Source: a virus. From it: DNA of 33,470 nucleotides. The DNA lies in the IMG/VR virus record IMGVR_UViG_3300038566_000067, positions 1-33,470 of that record; one strand, written 5' to 3'. The notes under the pieces were generated by a model. It was not told the origin of the DNA and did no database searches. It saw only the letters and a program-made list of their open reading frames with translations. A program made the position numbers and the translations under genes. Positions 13,644 to 20,486 of this stretch are shown here, piece by piece. Numbering within the stretch: position 1 is the stretch's first letter; every line of letters begins with the position of its first letter.

Positions 13644-14138
13644 ATGGCTCATACAATCGTAGGTAAATTAAATCAGGCTGCAACTCAATTTCAGGCAGGT
13701 GACGGTACAGGCTTTGGAGTTAGAGTTGGGGTGCAATACTATGACCGAGAAACAAAACAGAAAGAATGGACGAACTTCGAGGCGGTTATCTTTGCTAATC
13801 AAGCGGCGCAAATTCAGTTCTATCAATCGGCTTTAGTTGAAGGTTCAGTTATTGAACTGTCAGGTGAATCAATAAAGATTAAAACCTTTGACGGTCAAAA
13901 CGGCCAGAAGATCACACTTGAGTTAATTGGTGCAAAACTTGGCTATGTTCATACAGGCCAGCAACCACAGCAAAATAACCATGGTTTCGCACAACAAAAC
14001 GCGCCACAGCAAGGCGGATATCAAAACAACCAGCCGCAAGGTGGATTCCAGCAACAAAGCACACCACAGCAACAAGGTGGTTACGCACCACAAGGCGGGT
14101 TTAATCCTAACCAAAACCCAAATGATCCACCATTTTAA
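13644..14138 (+). CDS. ssb: Single-stranded DNA-binding protein
   Basis: 164 residues. Residues 1-105 form an OB-fold (VGKLNQAATQFQAGDGTGF, then strands around EWTNFEAVIF and KITLELIGAKLGYV). Residues 108-158 are a Gln/Gly/Asn-rich flexible tail, and the protein ends DPPF, the acidic tip that recruits host or phage repair proteins. Coats single strands during replication and ERF annealing. Located between the coiled-coil protein and the RusA-like resolvase. Start is the only good ATG, 9 bases after the upstream stop. Confidence 0.9.
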   Translation: MAHTIVGKLNQAATQFQAGDGTGFGVRVGVQYYDRETKQKEWTNFEAVIFANQAAQIQFYQSALVEGSVIELSGESIKIKTFDGQNGQKITLELIGAKLGYVHTGQQPQQNNHGFAQQNAPQQGGYQNNQPQGGFQQQSTPQQQGGYAPQGGFNPNQNPNDPPF

Positions 14139-14153
14139 CCTTTAACCATTAAC

Positions 14154-14167
14154 GCGCCTTCGGGCGC
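14154..14167 (+). other. UUCG tetraloop hairpin without T-run
   Basis: GCGCC-TTCG-GGCGC, a very stable hairpin between ssb and the next gene. No T-tract follows, so it is more likely an mRNA-stabilising or processing structure than a terminator. Confidence 0.6.
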
Positions 14168-14179
14168 AATAGGTGATTT

Positions 14180-14359
14180 ATGAAAAAGTGGAATGATAGT
14201 TTTTATTCTGGCTTTCCTAAAAAAGATGGCAAATATTTAGTTAAGGCCAATGATATGGTTAACGCATGGGAGGAAGAGCTTATATTTAAAGGTGGTGAGT
14301 GGTATATGCTTAATGGTTATTTATTTCCAGCTCTAATTGATGAGTGGTGCGAGATATGA
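14180..14359 (+). CDS. Small hypothetical protein, 59 aa, DUF551-like pattern
   Basis: Starts MKKWNDSFYSGFPKKDGKYL after AGGTGA. The layout (aromatic N-terminus, P-x-DG-x-YLV strand, GGEWYML, and a final DEWCEI) resembles DUF551-type phage proteins, in which a Trp near the end follows a short beta sheet. Likeness is by pattern only. Its stop overlaps the ATG of the RusA-like gene (ATGA), so the two are coupled. Confidence 0.65.
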   Translation: MKKWNDSFYSGFPKKDGKYLVKANDMVNAWEEELIFKGGEWYMLNGYLFPALIDEWCEI

Positions 14360-14775
14360 GTGATTACAAATTTACATTGCCAATATACGGAATAGCTAAA
14401 CCCAAAAAAGGAGCGTTAACTCAGTCGCTGAATGTTAACTGGTATCGAAACGCCTTTCATCAAACAAGCAATGACGCTAAAAAGAAATTTAAGGAGCATA
14501 TAAAGCCTCAGATTGATAAGTTTGACCCAATCGAAGGAAAGATAAAGGTTAATTACGTTTATTACGCCAAGGCCAATAACTCGCCCGATTTAGATAATTT
14601 TGTTGGAACGGTTAAAAAGTTTTTCCAAGATGCAATTGTTGAGTGTGGGTTGATTCCAGACGATAACGTTAACTACATTGTAGAGAATAAAGAGGTGTAC
14701 GGCGGCATTGATAAAGATAACCCTCGTATTGAGGCTTTTATAACTGTTGTTGACGATTGGCAATTAAACACATAA
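14356..14775 (+). CDS. rusA: RusA-like Holliday junction resolvase
   Basis: 139 residues from the ATG at 14356 (an in-frame GTG four codons earlier is less likely). The catalytic pattern is SPDLDNF (D78, D80) followed by FFQDAIVECGLIPDDNVNYI (D92, D102, D103), matching the D-x-DN and G-x-I-x-DD blocks of RusA endodeoxyribonucleases. These dimeric enzymes cut four-way junctions that arise from recombination or before packaging. Last gene before a terminator. Length fits the family (about 120-140). Confidence 0.88.
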   Translation: MSDYKFTLPIYGIAKPKKGALTQSLNVNWYRNAFHQTSNDAKKKFKEHIKPQIDKFDPIEGKIKVNYVYYAKANNSPDLDNFVGTVKKFFQDAIVECGLIPDDNVNYIVENKEVYGGIDKDNPRIEAFITVVDDWQLNT

Positions 14776-14827
14776 ACTACAAATAGAAAATGTGTCACCT
14801 CCTTTTTCACATTTCTATTCTCCATTT

Positions 14828-14856
14828 AAAACCCGCTTAATTGCGGGTTTTCTTTT
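14828..14856 (+). terminator. Strong Rho-independent terminator
   Basis: Perfect 9-bp stem AAAACCCGC/GCGGGTTTT (14828-14836, 14843-14851) with a 6-base loop, followed by CTTTTTG. Ends the ERF-SSB-RusA operon. Confidence 0.88.
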
Positions 14857-14857
14857 T

Positions 14858-14912
14858 GTTATATGCATATAACTAAAAGTTATTTCACACACTCCACTTT
14901 ATTTAATATTAT
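14858..14912 (+). promoter_or_regulatory. Promoter with palindrome and ATAAC-N5-GTTAT operator
   Basis: Perfect 16-base palindrome GTTATATGCATATAAC (14858-14873) overlapping ATAAC-TAAAA-GTTAT (14869-14883), then -35 TTCACA (14884-14889), a 17-base spacer and -10 TATTAT (14907-14912). Predicted start near 14919, 23 bases before the next ATG. This is the clearest copy of the repeated element. Confidence 0.85.
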
Positions 14913-14941
14913 CTCTGTATCGAAACAATGGAGATAGAATA

Positions 14942-15190
14942 ATGAAAAATGCAGATTTACCAGCAATGCCAAACCCAGTGGAAGTATTGTACGACACGAT
15001 TAATAACGACAGTGCAGGTTATGGAAAAGCGAGTATCGGCCTAACCAAGCGCGAAATGTTTGCTATGCATGCAATGGCATCTTGGGTTAACCACCATGGC
15101 TCAGCGGGTGGTTACGGATTCAATGAAAAAGAAGCAGCAAGAAGCGCTGTTGAATGCGCTGACGCATTACTTGAGGAGTTATCAAAATGA
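14942..15190 (+). CDS. Phage hypothetical protein of the GLTKRE type, 82 aa
   Basis: First gene after the operator-bearing promoter, with GGAG ahead of the ATG. It has the pattern of a widespread short phage protein: PAMPNP near the start, then GLTKREMFAMHAMASWV, then a C-terminal helix with AARSAVECADALLEEL. The family is common in enterobacterial and vibrio phages and has no known activity that I can name. Its stop overlaps the next ATG (ATGA). Confidence 0.75.
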   Translation: MKNADLPAMPNPVEVLYDTINNDSAGYGKASIGLTKREMFAMHAMASWVNHHGSAGGYGFNEKEAARSAVECADALLEELSK

Positions 15191-15513
15191 CCCACTTATC
15201 AAGATTTGATATTGAGCAAGAAGCAAAGCAGCCTTTAGTAATAACCAAGATTACTGATGCAAACATCAATGCAGCCTTTGAGCTTTACACCAAAGACGAA
15301 ATTATCGAGCGCTTACTAGCTGATAAAATTTGGTTTAAGCTATCTGATCGTCAATTACATCGCGACTGTGTTGAATATAAACTTAGCCAGCACAACGAAA
15401 TAATGCTTGAGGTTATCCGTGAAGGTACAACAATCAAAGATGAGCTTTATAAAATGGCACTTACTGAGGTTGAAGAAATCATCGCAGATTATGAGGTTAA
15501 TCATGCCTCGTAA
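15187..15513 (+). CDS. Hypothetical protein, 108 aa
   Basis: Starts MTHLSRFDIEQEAKQPLVIT. Helical, acidic, with a short segment YTKDEIIERLLADKIWFKL that looks like a folded core. No family recognised. Coupled by ATGA to the upstream gene and overlapping the next gene by 11 bases. Confidence 0.7.
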   Translation: MTHLSRFDIEQEAKQPLVITKITDANINAAFELYTKDEIIERLLADKIWFKLSDRQLHRDCVEYKLSQHNEIMLEVIREGTTIKDELYKMALTEVEEIIADYEVNHAS

Positions 15514-15739
15514 GAAATACAACAAGATGAAAGGCGCTTTAGCTAGCGCCCGAGTTGGCCTAAAAAATTTAGCTGTATTTCACAGTCAAAAAGATAGCGG
15601 CGAAAAATATACTTGTATGTGCGTTAACTTTAAAACAGGCGAGCAAATACAGGTTGGTCAATCGTTAGCTTTTGCTATTGGCAAGATACGACACAAGTGG
15701 AATATACATTTAATCGCCAGCGGTAAAGAGTCAAACTGA
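15503..15739 (+). CDS. Small basic hypothetical protein, 78 aa
   Basis: Start at the ATG at 15503 because GAGG lies six bases upstream. Protein begins MPRKKYNKMKGALASARVGL, a basic helix, then a beta region (YTCMCVNFKTGEQIQV) and a C-terminal helix. Probably nucleic-acid-binding from its charge; not recognised. Its TGA is followed by an in-frame open stretch leading into the next reading frame. Confidence 0.65.
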   Translation: MPRKKYNKMKGALASARVGLKNLAVFHSQKDSGEKYTCMCVNFKTGEQIQVGQSLAFAIGKIRHKWNIHLIASGKESN

Positions 15740-15763
15740 AAGAATAGGTTTGAAGTTGACCAA

Positions 15764-15952
15764 GTGCCAATAACTGAGCCACTACTGCAAAGTGACCTTG
15801 TTGAATATCTTGATTGGCGACACAAAGAGCATGCAGCTAACTTTCAAAAACGAAACGAATTAACTAACGTGTCATGGCTTGCAGTACCGAATGGCGATGA
15901 CATAACAAACGAGCAAATAGATTTAATATTAACTAAATACGGAGCATGGTAA
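15764..15952 (+). CDS. Small protein resembling the start of a VRR-NUC nuclease, 62 aa
   Basis: GTG is the only plausible start, with a poor ribosome site; the frame is open without interruption back to the TGA of the previous gene, so readthrough or coupling may matter. The N-terminus EPLLQSDLVEYLDWRHKEHA and the later SWLAVPNGD echo the first helix and PNG loop of VRR-NUC nucleases, but the catalytic G-x-PD-x(n)-E-x-K part is absent, so it is either a truncated remnant or unrelated. Ends in a TAATG overlap with the MazG-like gene. Confidence 0.45.
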   Translation: MPITEPLLQSDLVEYLDWRHKEHAANFQKRNELTNVSWLAVPNGDDITNEQIDLILTKYGAW

Positions 15953-16395
15953 TGAGTAACGAAATTAAAACGATAGTTAAATGGTTTTCAGATGCAAAGC
16001 CGAATCCAACGATTGAAGATGTTTGTGTGCAAATTGGTTGTGGGTATGAGGAAACCATGGAAAGAATGGTATCGCTAGGAGACGACTGGTTTAGCGATGA
16101 AATGGAAGATCTTGCCGCTGAGTACAAGTGCAAAGATATTGGCAACATCCAGCACATTGAAAGCATGAGCGATGAAAAGAAACTCGAATTACTTGACTCT
16201 CAGTGCGATGAGATAGTAACTCGCATAGGTGAAGCCTACATGCTTGGCTTTGATATTATCGGCGCGTTAAATGAAGTTATTGCATCCAACGACTCAAAGA
16301 GAATGCCTGACGGTACATTCCCGCTGGATGAAAACGGCAAGATTACAAAAGAAAGCCCTAATTTCTTTAAGCCTGATTTATCTAAATTTATCTAA
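15952..16395 (+). CDS. PRA-PH/MazG-like nucleotide pyrophosphohydrolase, 147 aa
   Basis: The ATG at 15952 (second in the frame) is chosen for its GGAG. The C-terminal 70 residues carry the phage MazG-like pattern: LLDSQCDEIVTRIGEAYMLG, GALNEVIASNDSKRMPDG, ENGKITK and a final SPNFFKPDLSKFI. In this all-helical family acidic residues bind magnesium and release pyrophosphate from NTPs or related substrates. Possible roles are dNTP pool cleansing or altering alarmone levels. Second such protein in the window besides the one at 2823-3527. Confidence 0.75.
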   Translation: MSNEIKTIVKWFSDAKPNPTIEDVCVQIGCGYEETMERMVSLGDDWFSDEMEDLAAEYKCKDIGNIQHIESMSDEKKLELLDSQCDEIVTRIGEAYMLGFDIIGALNEVIASNDSKRMPDGTFPLDENGKITKESPNFFKPDLSKFI

Positions 16396-16415
16396 CTGCA
16401 TAGCCTATTCCAAAA

Positions 16416-16449
16416 CGTTATAACGGAATAGACTTAATTTTACTATACT
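16416..16449 (+). promoter_or_regulatory. Candidate promoter with CGTTATAACG palindrome
   Basis: Perfect 10-base palindrome CGTTATAACG (16416-16425) at the -35 position of a -10 TATACT (16444-16449). No good -35 box. The palindrome shares the GTTAT/ATAAC half-sites of the repeated operator with a different spacing. Reads toward the small genes and the lysis module. Confidence 0.4.
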
Positions 16450-16476
16450 AATGAAAATAACAAATGGGGAATATTA

Positions 16477-16725
16477 GTGAAAGATGAATATGAGCGCTTA
16501 CAGTTGATAGAGTCATTGGCTGAAAAGCTTTGTACGCCTATGTGTGACAATGAAACGAATATATTAAGGCGTAACACTTTAGAGTACACAATGCGCCGCA
16601 GGATTGAAGTTGCGAAGCGTGATGAGCTATACAGGCAGATTCGCATAGCTCAGAATAACCGTGATGAGCTATTGGAAATTAAACTATTTAGGCAGTTAAA
16701 CAAATTGGAGCATGGCAATGGATGA
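16477..16725 (+). CDS. Hypothetical helical protein, 82 aa (GTG start)
   Basis: GTG start with GGGGA six bases upstream. Starts VKDEYERLQLIESLAEKLCT (first residue is Met in the cell). Highly charged helices rich in Arg and Glu, likely a coiled-coil dimer. No family recognised. Overlaps the following 49-residue gene by eight bases. Confidence 0.65.
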   Translation: MKDEYERLQLIESLAEKLCTPMCDNETNILRRNTLEYTMRRRIEVAKRDELYRQIRIAQNNRDELLEIKLFRQLNKLEHGNG

Positions 16726-16867
16726 ATTAACACTTGAGCAGCAAGCTAAGCGCATAAATTTAATTAAAAAGGCTCAGCGTAAGATAGACCGAGAAAAGTC
16801 GGCACAATTCACTGAGCGACGTCGTGCGTTTGAATTTCAGCAAGATTTAAAGAGGTTGGGCGCATGA
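16718..16867 (+). CDS. Small basic helical protein, 49 aa
   Basis: ATG with GGAG seven bases upstream. Begins MDELTLEQQAKRINLIKKAQ; a single long Lys/Arg/Gln-rich helix. It overlaps its neighbours at both ends (the endolysin ATG overlaps its TGA), so it is coupled to the lysis gene. Unknown function. Confidence 0.6.
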   Translation: MDELTLEQQAKRINLIKKAQRKIDREKSAQFTERRRAFEFQQDLKRLGA

Positions 16868-17253
16868 AACATCATAAATTTAGCACTAGCTCATTAAATA
16901 CTTTGAATGGCGTTGACATGCGATTAAAAGAGATTGCACATATGGCGCTTGAGTTAAGTCGAGTTGATTTTGGAATTCCATCAACCGGTGGGTTACGCAC
17001 GGCAGAAGAGCAAAACGCACTATATCATGGTGGCAAGTCTCAGCTAGACGGTTATGAAAAGAAAAGCTATCACCAAACAGGCAAGGCGCTGGACGTTTAT
17101 GCTTTTGTGGATGGTAAGGCTAGCTGGGATAAATCACACCTATCAATGGTTGCATGTGCAATGCTGCAAGCGGCTAATGAGCTTGGTTATAAATTGGAGT
17201 GGGGCGGTCACTGGGTTAACTTTGTTGATATGCCGCATTTTCAGATGGCATGA
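16864..17253 (+). CDS. Endolysin, M15-family L,D-/D,D-type peptidoglycan peptidase
   Basis: 129 residues, the size of T5-like single-domain endolysins. Zinc ligands are in the family's order: SYHQTGKALDVY gives H70 and D77, and DMPHFQ gives H125; TGGLRTAEEQNALY matches the N-terminal substrate loop. Cleaves peptide bonds in the peptidoglycan stem, acting in the periplasm after holin release; no signal peptide. Followed by a small membrane protein and a holin. ATG overlaps the upstream stop (ATGA). Confidence 0.92.
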   Translation: MKHHKFSTSSLNTLNGVDMRLKEIAHMALELSRVDFGIPSTGGLRTAEEQNALYHGGKSQLDGYEKKSYHQTGKALDVYAFVDGKASWDKSHLSMVACAMLQAANELGYKLEWGGHWVNFVDMPHFQMA

Positions 17254-17408
17254 GTAAAGAGAAGCAACTAGAGCGTGAAATTCGCCATCTTAGATTTTCA
17301 CGCCGCAAAGCTTTACGCAAGCATGAAAAGTGGAAGTTTATCAGCTTGATGCTATTTTTATTTATTCTCCTTTTGCTATTTGCGAAAGGTTTTAATGTGG
17401 GGTGTTGA
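17250..17408 (+). CDS. Small single-span membrane protein of the lysis cassette, 52 aa
   Basis: Residues 1-30 are strongly basic and cytoplasmic (MSKEKQLEREIRHLRFSRRK), residues 31-45 are a Leu/Phe-rich membrane span (ISLMLFLFILLLLFA), and a short tail ends GC. The ATG overlaps the endolysin stop and it ends one base before the holin ATG, so it is in the middle of the lysis module. It could be a holin partner, antiholin or pinholin; it lacks the long periplasmic coil of an i-spanin. No lipobox is seen. Confidence 0.7.
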   Translation: MSKEKQLEREIRHLRFSRRKALRKHEKWKFISLMLFLFILLLLFAKGFNVGC

Positions 17409-17409
17409 T

Positions 17410-17901
17410 ATGAATTGGTCAGAGCTAGGTAAAAAGGTTGCGGACTTTGCACCACTTCTTGGTAGTGCATTGGGTCCTGTTGGTGCGGGTGTTGGTGCTT
17501 TAATATCGTCAGAGTTTGGCACTGAAAACACGCCAGATGCCATTAATAGTTTTATAACTGGAAATCCTGAGGCGCAAGTAAAACTAAAAGAAATTGAGCT
17601 TGCACACAAAACCAAACTGCAACAAATTAAACTTGAAACACTTCAAGCCGAGCTGGGTGATAAAGCTAACGCAAGACAGGCTCACAATCAAAGCAAGATG
17701 CCAGCTTATTTAAGTATTGGACTAACTGTGTTGATAGCCTTGTTGGTTTTCTTATTGTTTTACGTTGATGTACCAGCAGGAAGTCGTGAGGTTTTATTTA
17801 TGCTGCTAGGTGTTGTGGTTAAAGAGTGGGGTAGCGCTATGCAATTCTGGTTTGGCACAACTCGAAGTAGTGCAGATAAAACTAGATTGATGATTAAATA
17901 G
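17410..17901 (+). CDS. Holin of the 3TM GTA-type family
   Basis: 163 residues from the ATG at 17410; an in-frame upstream ATG would run through the preceding gene. MNWSELGKKVADFAPLLGSA with GPVGAGVGALISSEFG is the family's N-terminal hydrophobic region; the middle (52-95) is a charged helix (EAQVKLKEIELAHKTKLQQI); two spans follow (98-118 and 126-139) and the end carries FWFGTTRSSADKTRL. This matches the holin family found in gene transfer agents and phages, which makes membrane lesions to free the endolysin. Confidence 0.85.
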   Translation: MNWSELGKKVADFAPLLGSALGPVGAGVGALISSEFGTENTPDAINSFITGNPEAQVKLKEIELAHKTKLQQIKLETLQAELGDKANARQAHNQSKMPAYLSIGLTVLIALLVFLLFYVDVPAGSREVLFMLLGVVVKEWGSAMQFWFGTTRSSADKTRLMIK

Positions 17902-17956
17902 GCTTTTACTTTGCCGTTGATATTGGCAGCAAGATTAAAAAGTAGGGGTGTTAAAA

Positions 17957-18058
17957 ATGAGCAAGCAAGAATATTACGAATACTGCTTTGAGTGTTAATG
18001 CAATGGTGAAATACCGCTTAGTTATGATGAGGTAAGCCCTCTTATCGAGGGCTTATAG
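17957..18058 (+). pseudogene. Zinc-knuckle peptide interrupted by an in-frame TAA
   Basis: Read through one stop, the frame gives 33 sensible codons: MSKQEYYEYCFEC, stop (17996-17998), then CNGEIPLSYDEVSPLIEGL and a final TAG. CFEC-x-CNGE looks like a zinc knuckle. AGGGG lies eight bases before the ATG. A single CAA-to-TAA (or GAA-to-TAA) change would explain the break, or the stop is suppressed. Alternatively only the 13-residue peptide is made. The 3' part also forms the hairpin at 18034-18054. Confidence 0.45.
18034..18054 (+). terminator. Hairpin between convergent operons, possible terminator
   Basis: Perfect 8-bp stem AAGCCCTC/GAGGGCTT with a 5-base loop. T-runs are weak on both strands, so it may be a modest bidirectional terminator between the plus-strand lysis operon and the minus-strand tail operon. 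Confidence 0.45.
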
Positions 18059-18111
18059 CTATGAAATTTTTGTATGGTGCAACTCGCAGTATCGCGGATA
18101 AAAGCAAATTG
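18058..18111 (+). pseudogene. Diverged copy of the holin 3' end (18 codons)
   Basis: In one frame this reads AMKFLYGATRSIADKSKL, against AMQFWFGTTRSSADKTRL at the holin C-terminus: 11 of 18 residues identical and several codons shared. It has no upstream holin body and runs on to a TAG at 18144 inside the tail spike gene. Best explained as the leftover end of a second, related holin gene after recombination or insertion. Confidence 0.65.
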
Positions 18112-18114
18112 AGA

Positions 18115-20484
18115 TTAACTTACAAACAACTTGCTTACGTTTAGATTGTAAGTCTTATCGAAAGATATTTTTTTATCAGTTATATTGATTGAGCGAATCT
18201 GTCCGCCATTTATCATAACTGTAACGTCATCTGCCTCCGTATTTGCATCTGTTAAAGAAACTCCTCTAACCGCCCCAAAAGCTGGTGGTCGCAGCGAGAC
18301 AGGCATGGCCTCGGTGACATTTAATGGAGTATTACTAACATTTGTTGGTTCTGTAAATGTCCCAAACACTCTAGCAATACCAAAACCCACAGTACCAACG
18401 TATATATCTCCATTGGTGTACGCAGGTTGGAAGTTATTATTAGTTACTGGATTGGACAAATAGTTTAATTTAACCAGCACATCAGTATGCATGTATCTCC
18501 AATCTACCGCATTTTTATTGAAAGCTGGAACATTTACACCTTTCCCGTTCCTAAACCACTCTATCTGTATGCTTGACATTGAAGCCCCGTTAACATCTAA
18601 TAACACGTTCTGAGTTGGCAGACCACCAAAATCTCTCATTGTGTTATTCCTAAATGTAAGTGAGTGACCTCCCCCATTACTGGCTATGAACTCTACAATC
18701 CCAGCCCTAGACGTGACCTCTGTGCCGAAATAGTTATTTTCAAAAACCACCCCGTAAAAATTACCTGCGCCAGTTTTGTTCCAGATTATATTACCTTTTG
18801 AGTTGCCCTCTATATAACAACCGTCATTAAATATTATACCGTGAGATCCACCTTTACCTTGGAACACTACCCCTTGGTTATTCCCCTCTATTCTTGAGTT
18901 TCTAAAATGAATACCATCACCACCAGTCTCTATTACAACACCCATGTCTGACATGGCAAAATAACATCCATCAAAAATAGCAGTGTTAACAACATTAAAT
19001 GGCTCCAAGTCGTCATATTCCATAAACAAAGCCTTGCTCCCTGGAGTTTTACTTTGATTTCTGAATGCGCAATCTGTCCAGTTTGTATTCCAAGAACTCG
19101 AAATCCTTAAGCAGACTGCACCACCTAAGCAGTTGAAGTTTTTAAACTCACTAAACCTTACTCTTCTCGCATCAAATAATAACTTATCACTTGCACCTGT
19201 TAATGTTATGTTTTCGAAGTAGTTATCATAACTGCCATTAGAATTTGCAGGAGTCATAGCGTAAACCAAACTTGAACCTGTCCACGTTATTGTGATCGGT
19301 TTCACAGAAGTGAAGTTGAATCCGCTCTCTGGTAGCAAGAGTTGCTGATCAAAGCTGAAGTTTATATCACCTATCGCTCCACCATACTCATCCGCAGCAT
19401 GTTGCAATACCACTGCATTTCCAGTATCTGATTTTGATTGTGACACACCAAGCCCAACAAGTGATGGGTAATCATTAAAAGTTATTTTAGCAACAAGTCC
19501 AGACCCTGCATCCAGATTACCAAAACCATCAGGAGAACCTGCATCTATATAAAAAACTATCCCGCCTCTATCTACAATTGAAACTTTATCGCCAACTGTT
19601 AATGAAGATTCAGAAAGCTCTGAAGTTGACATGTTCCTTGTTGTTTTTTTGTACACTGAAGTCCGAGCACTAGAGTTGCCAACTTCAACATAATAGTCAC
19701 CATCCGCAATATAAAACTCAACAACCCCGACACTATCAGATACATTATTCGTACCATTCTGCACAATCTCAGTCGTACCAGCCGCATCGCTGTAAATAGT
19801 AGCTAAAATGTTATCAGAAGCTTTACTCACTTCGTAAACAACACCAACGCCACCTGCAAAGGTTGAAACTTTGGTGAGGTTATCAGTAGGTGACTGAAAT
19901 ATTTTTAGATCAAAATTATCAATGAATTGCTGTGCGTTAATTCCTGCTGTAGTTACTACGGCAGAGGCTTCATTCCATGTGCGTTGAGAGTATTCACCCT
20001 CTGTCGGTGTTGTGCCAGCAGTTACGGTTACAGGTAGCGCATTAACATCTGCATAAGCCCAATAATTGCCACTGCCATCAATTGCAACATCATTCGGCAA
20101 CTCATAAGTAAACCCGCTGGAAAAATCACCTACAACACGAAAACCGCGCGAGGTGGCTGTGTCGATAATTATTTGGTTTACTGTTTCTTCGACTCGATTA
20201 TTAAAGTAATCAGCCCCGACTACGGTCACAGGTGTTGATTGATTTTGGTATTCTAGAATGTAATCACCAGCCTCAACGAAAAAAGTAAACTGCCCTTTTT
20301 CATTGGTCTGATTAGCCAAGCCATCCTGTGCTATCTCAGAGGTTCCAGCTAAGTCCCTAAATATTGGTGCAAAAGTTCCACCAATAGTTTTAACATAAAT
20401 GGCTTCACCACTTACGTAATTTTTGTCGTTGTTATTGACGTCTCTTAGTGCGCCAATTGATACTGTAAAAGATTGTAAAGCCAT
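18115..20484 (-). CDS. Tail spike / receptor-binding protein with beta-helix
   Basis: 789 residues. Two N-terminal modules (about 39-87 and 228-276) share I-x-x-D-x-AGT-x-EI-x-Q-x-G and GDY-x-x-E patterns, so a domain is duplicated. Between them is a phage tail-fibre adaptor-like segment (GFRVVGDFSSGFTYELPNDV, GSGNYWAYADV, LPVTVTAGTTP). From about 300 to 700 are short repeated strands with many Asn, Gly and Phe (for example GIHFRNSRIEGNNQGVVFQG), typical of a parallel beta-helix as in depolymerase spikes. A glycan-binding or -cutting role at the cell surface is inferred; active-site residues cannot be named. Confidence 0.82.
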   Translation of the reverse strand: MALQSFTVSIGALRDVNNNDKNYVSGEAIYVKTIGGTFAPIFRDLAGTSEIAQDGLANQTNEKGQFTFFVEAGDYILEYQNQSTPVTVVGADYFNNRVEETVNQIIIDTATSRGFRVVGDFSSGFTYELPNDVAIDGSGNYWAYADVNALPVTVTAGTTPTEGEYSQRTWNEASAVVTTAGINAQQFIDNFDLKIFQSPTDNLTKVSTFAGGVGVVYEVSKASDNILATIYSDAAGTTEIVQNGTNNVSDSVGVVEFYIADGDYYVEVGNSSARTSVYKKTTRNMSTSELSESSLTVGDKVSIVDRGGIVFYIDAGSPDGFGNLDAGSGLVAKITFNDYPSLVGLGVSQSKSDTGNAVVLQHAADEYGGAIGDINFSFDQQLLLPESGFNFTSVKPITITWTGSSLVYAMTPANSNGSYDNYFENITLTGASDKLLFDARRVRFSEFKNFNCLGGAVCLRISSSWNTNWTDCAFRNQSKTPGSKALFMEYDDLEPFNVVNTAIFDGCYFAMSDMGVVIETGGDGIHFRNSRIEGNNQGVVFQGKGGSHGIIFNDGCYIEGNSKGNIIWNKTGAGNFYGVVFENNYFGTEVTSRAGIVEFIASNGGGHSLTFRNNTMRDFGGLPTQNVLLDVNGASMSSIQIEWFRNGKGVNVPAFNKNAVDWRYMHTDVLVKLNYLSNPVTNNNFQPAYTNGDIYVGTVGFGIARVFGTFTEPTNVSNTPLNVTEAMPVSLRPPAFGAVRGVSLTDANTEADDVTVMINGGQIRSINITDKKISFDKTYNLNVSKLFVS

Positions 20485-20486
20485 AA

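Noticed and set aside
13927-14145. Plus-strand frame overlapping the ssb tail
   Set aside because: It is the shifted reading of the Gln/Gly-rich repeats of ssb and has no supporting start site.
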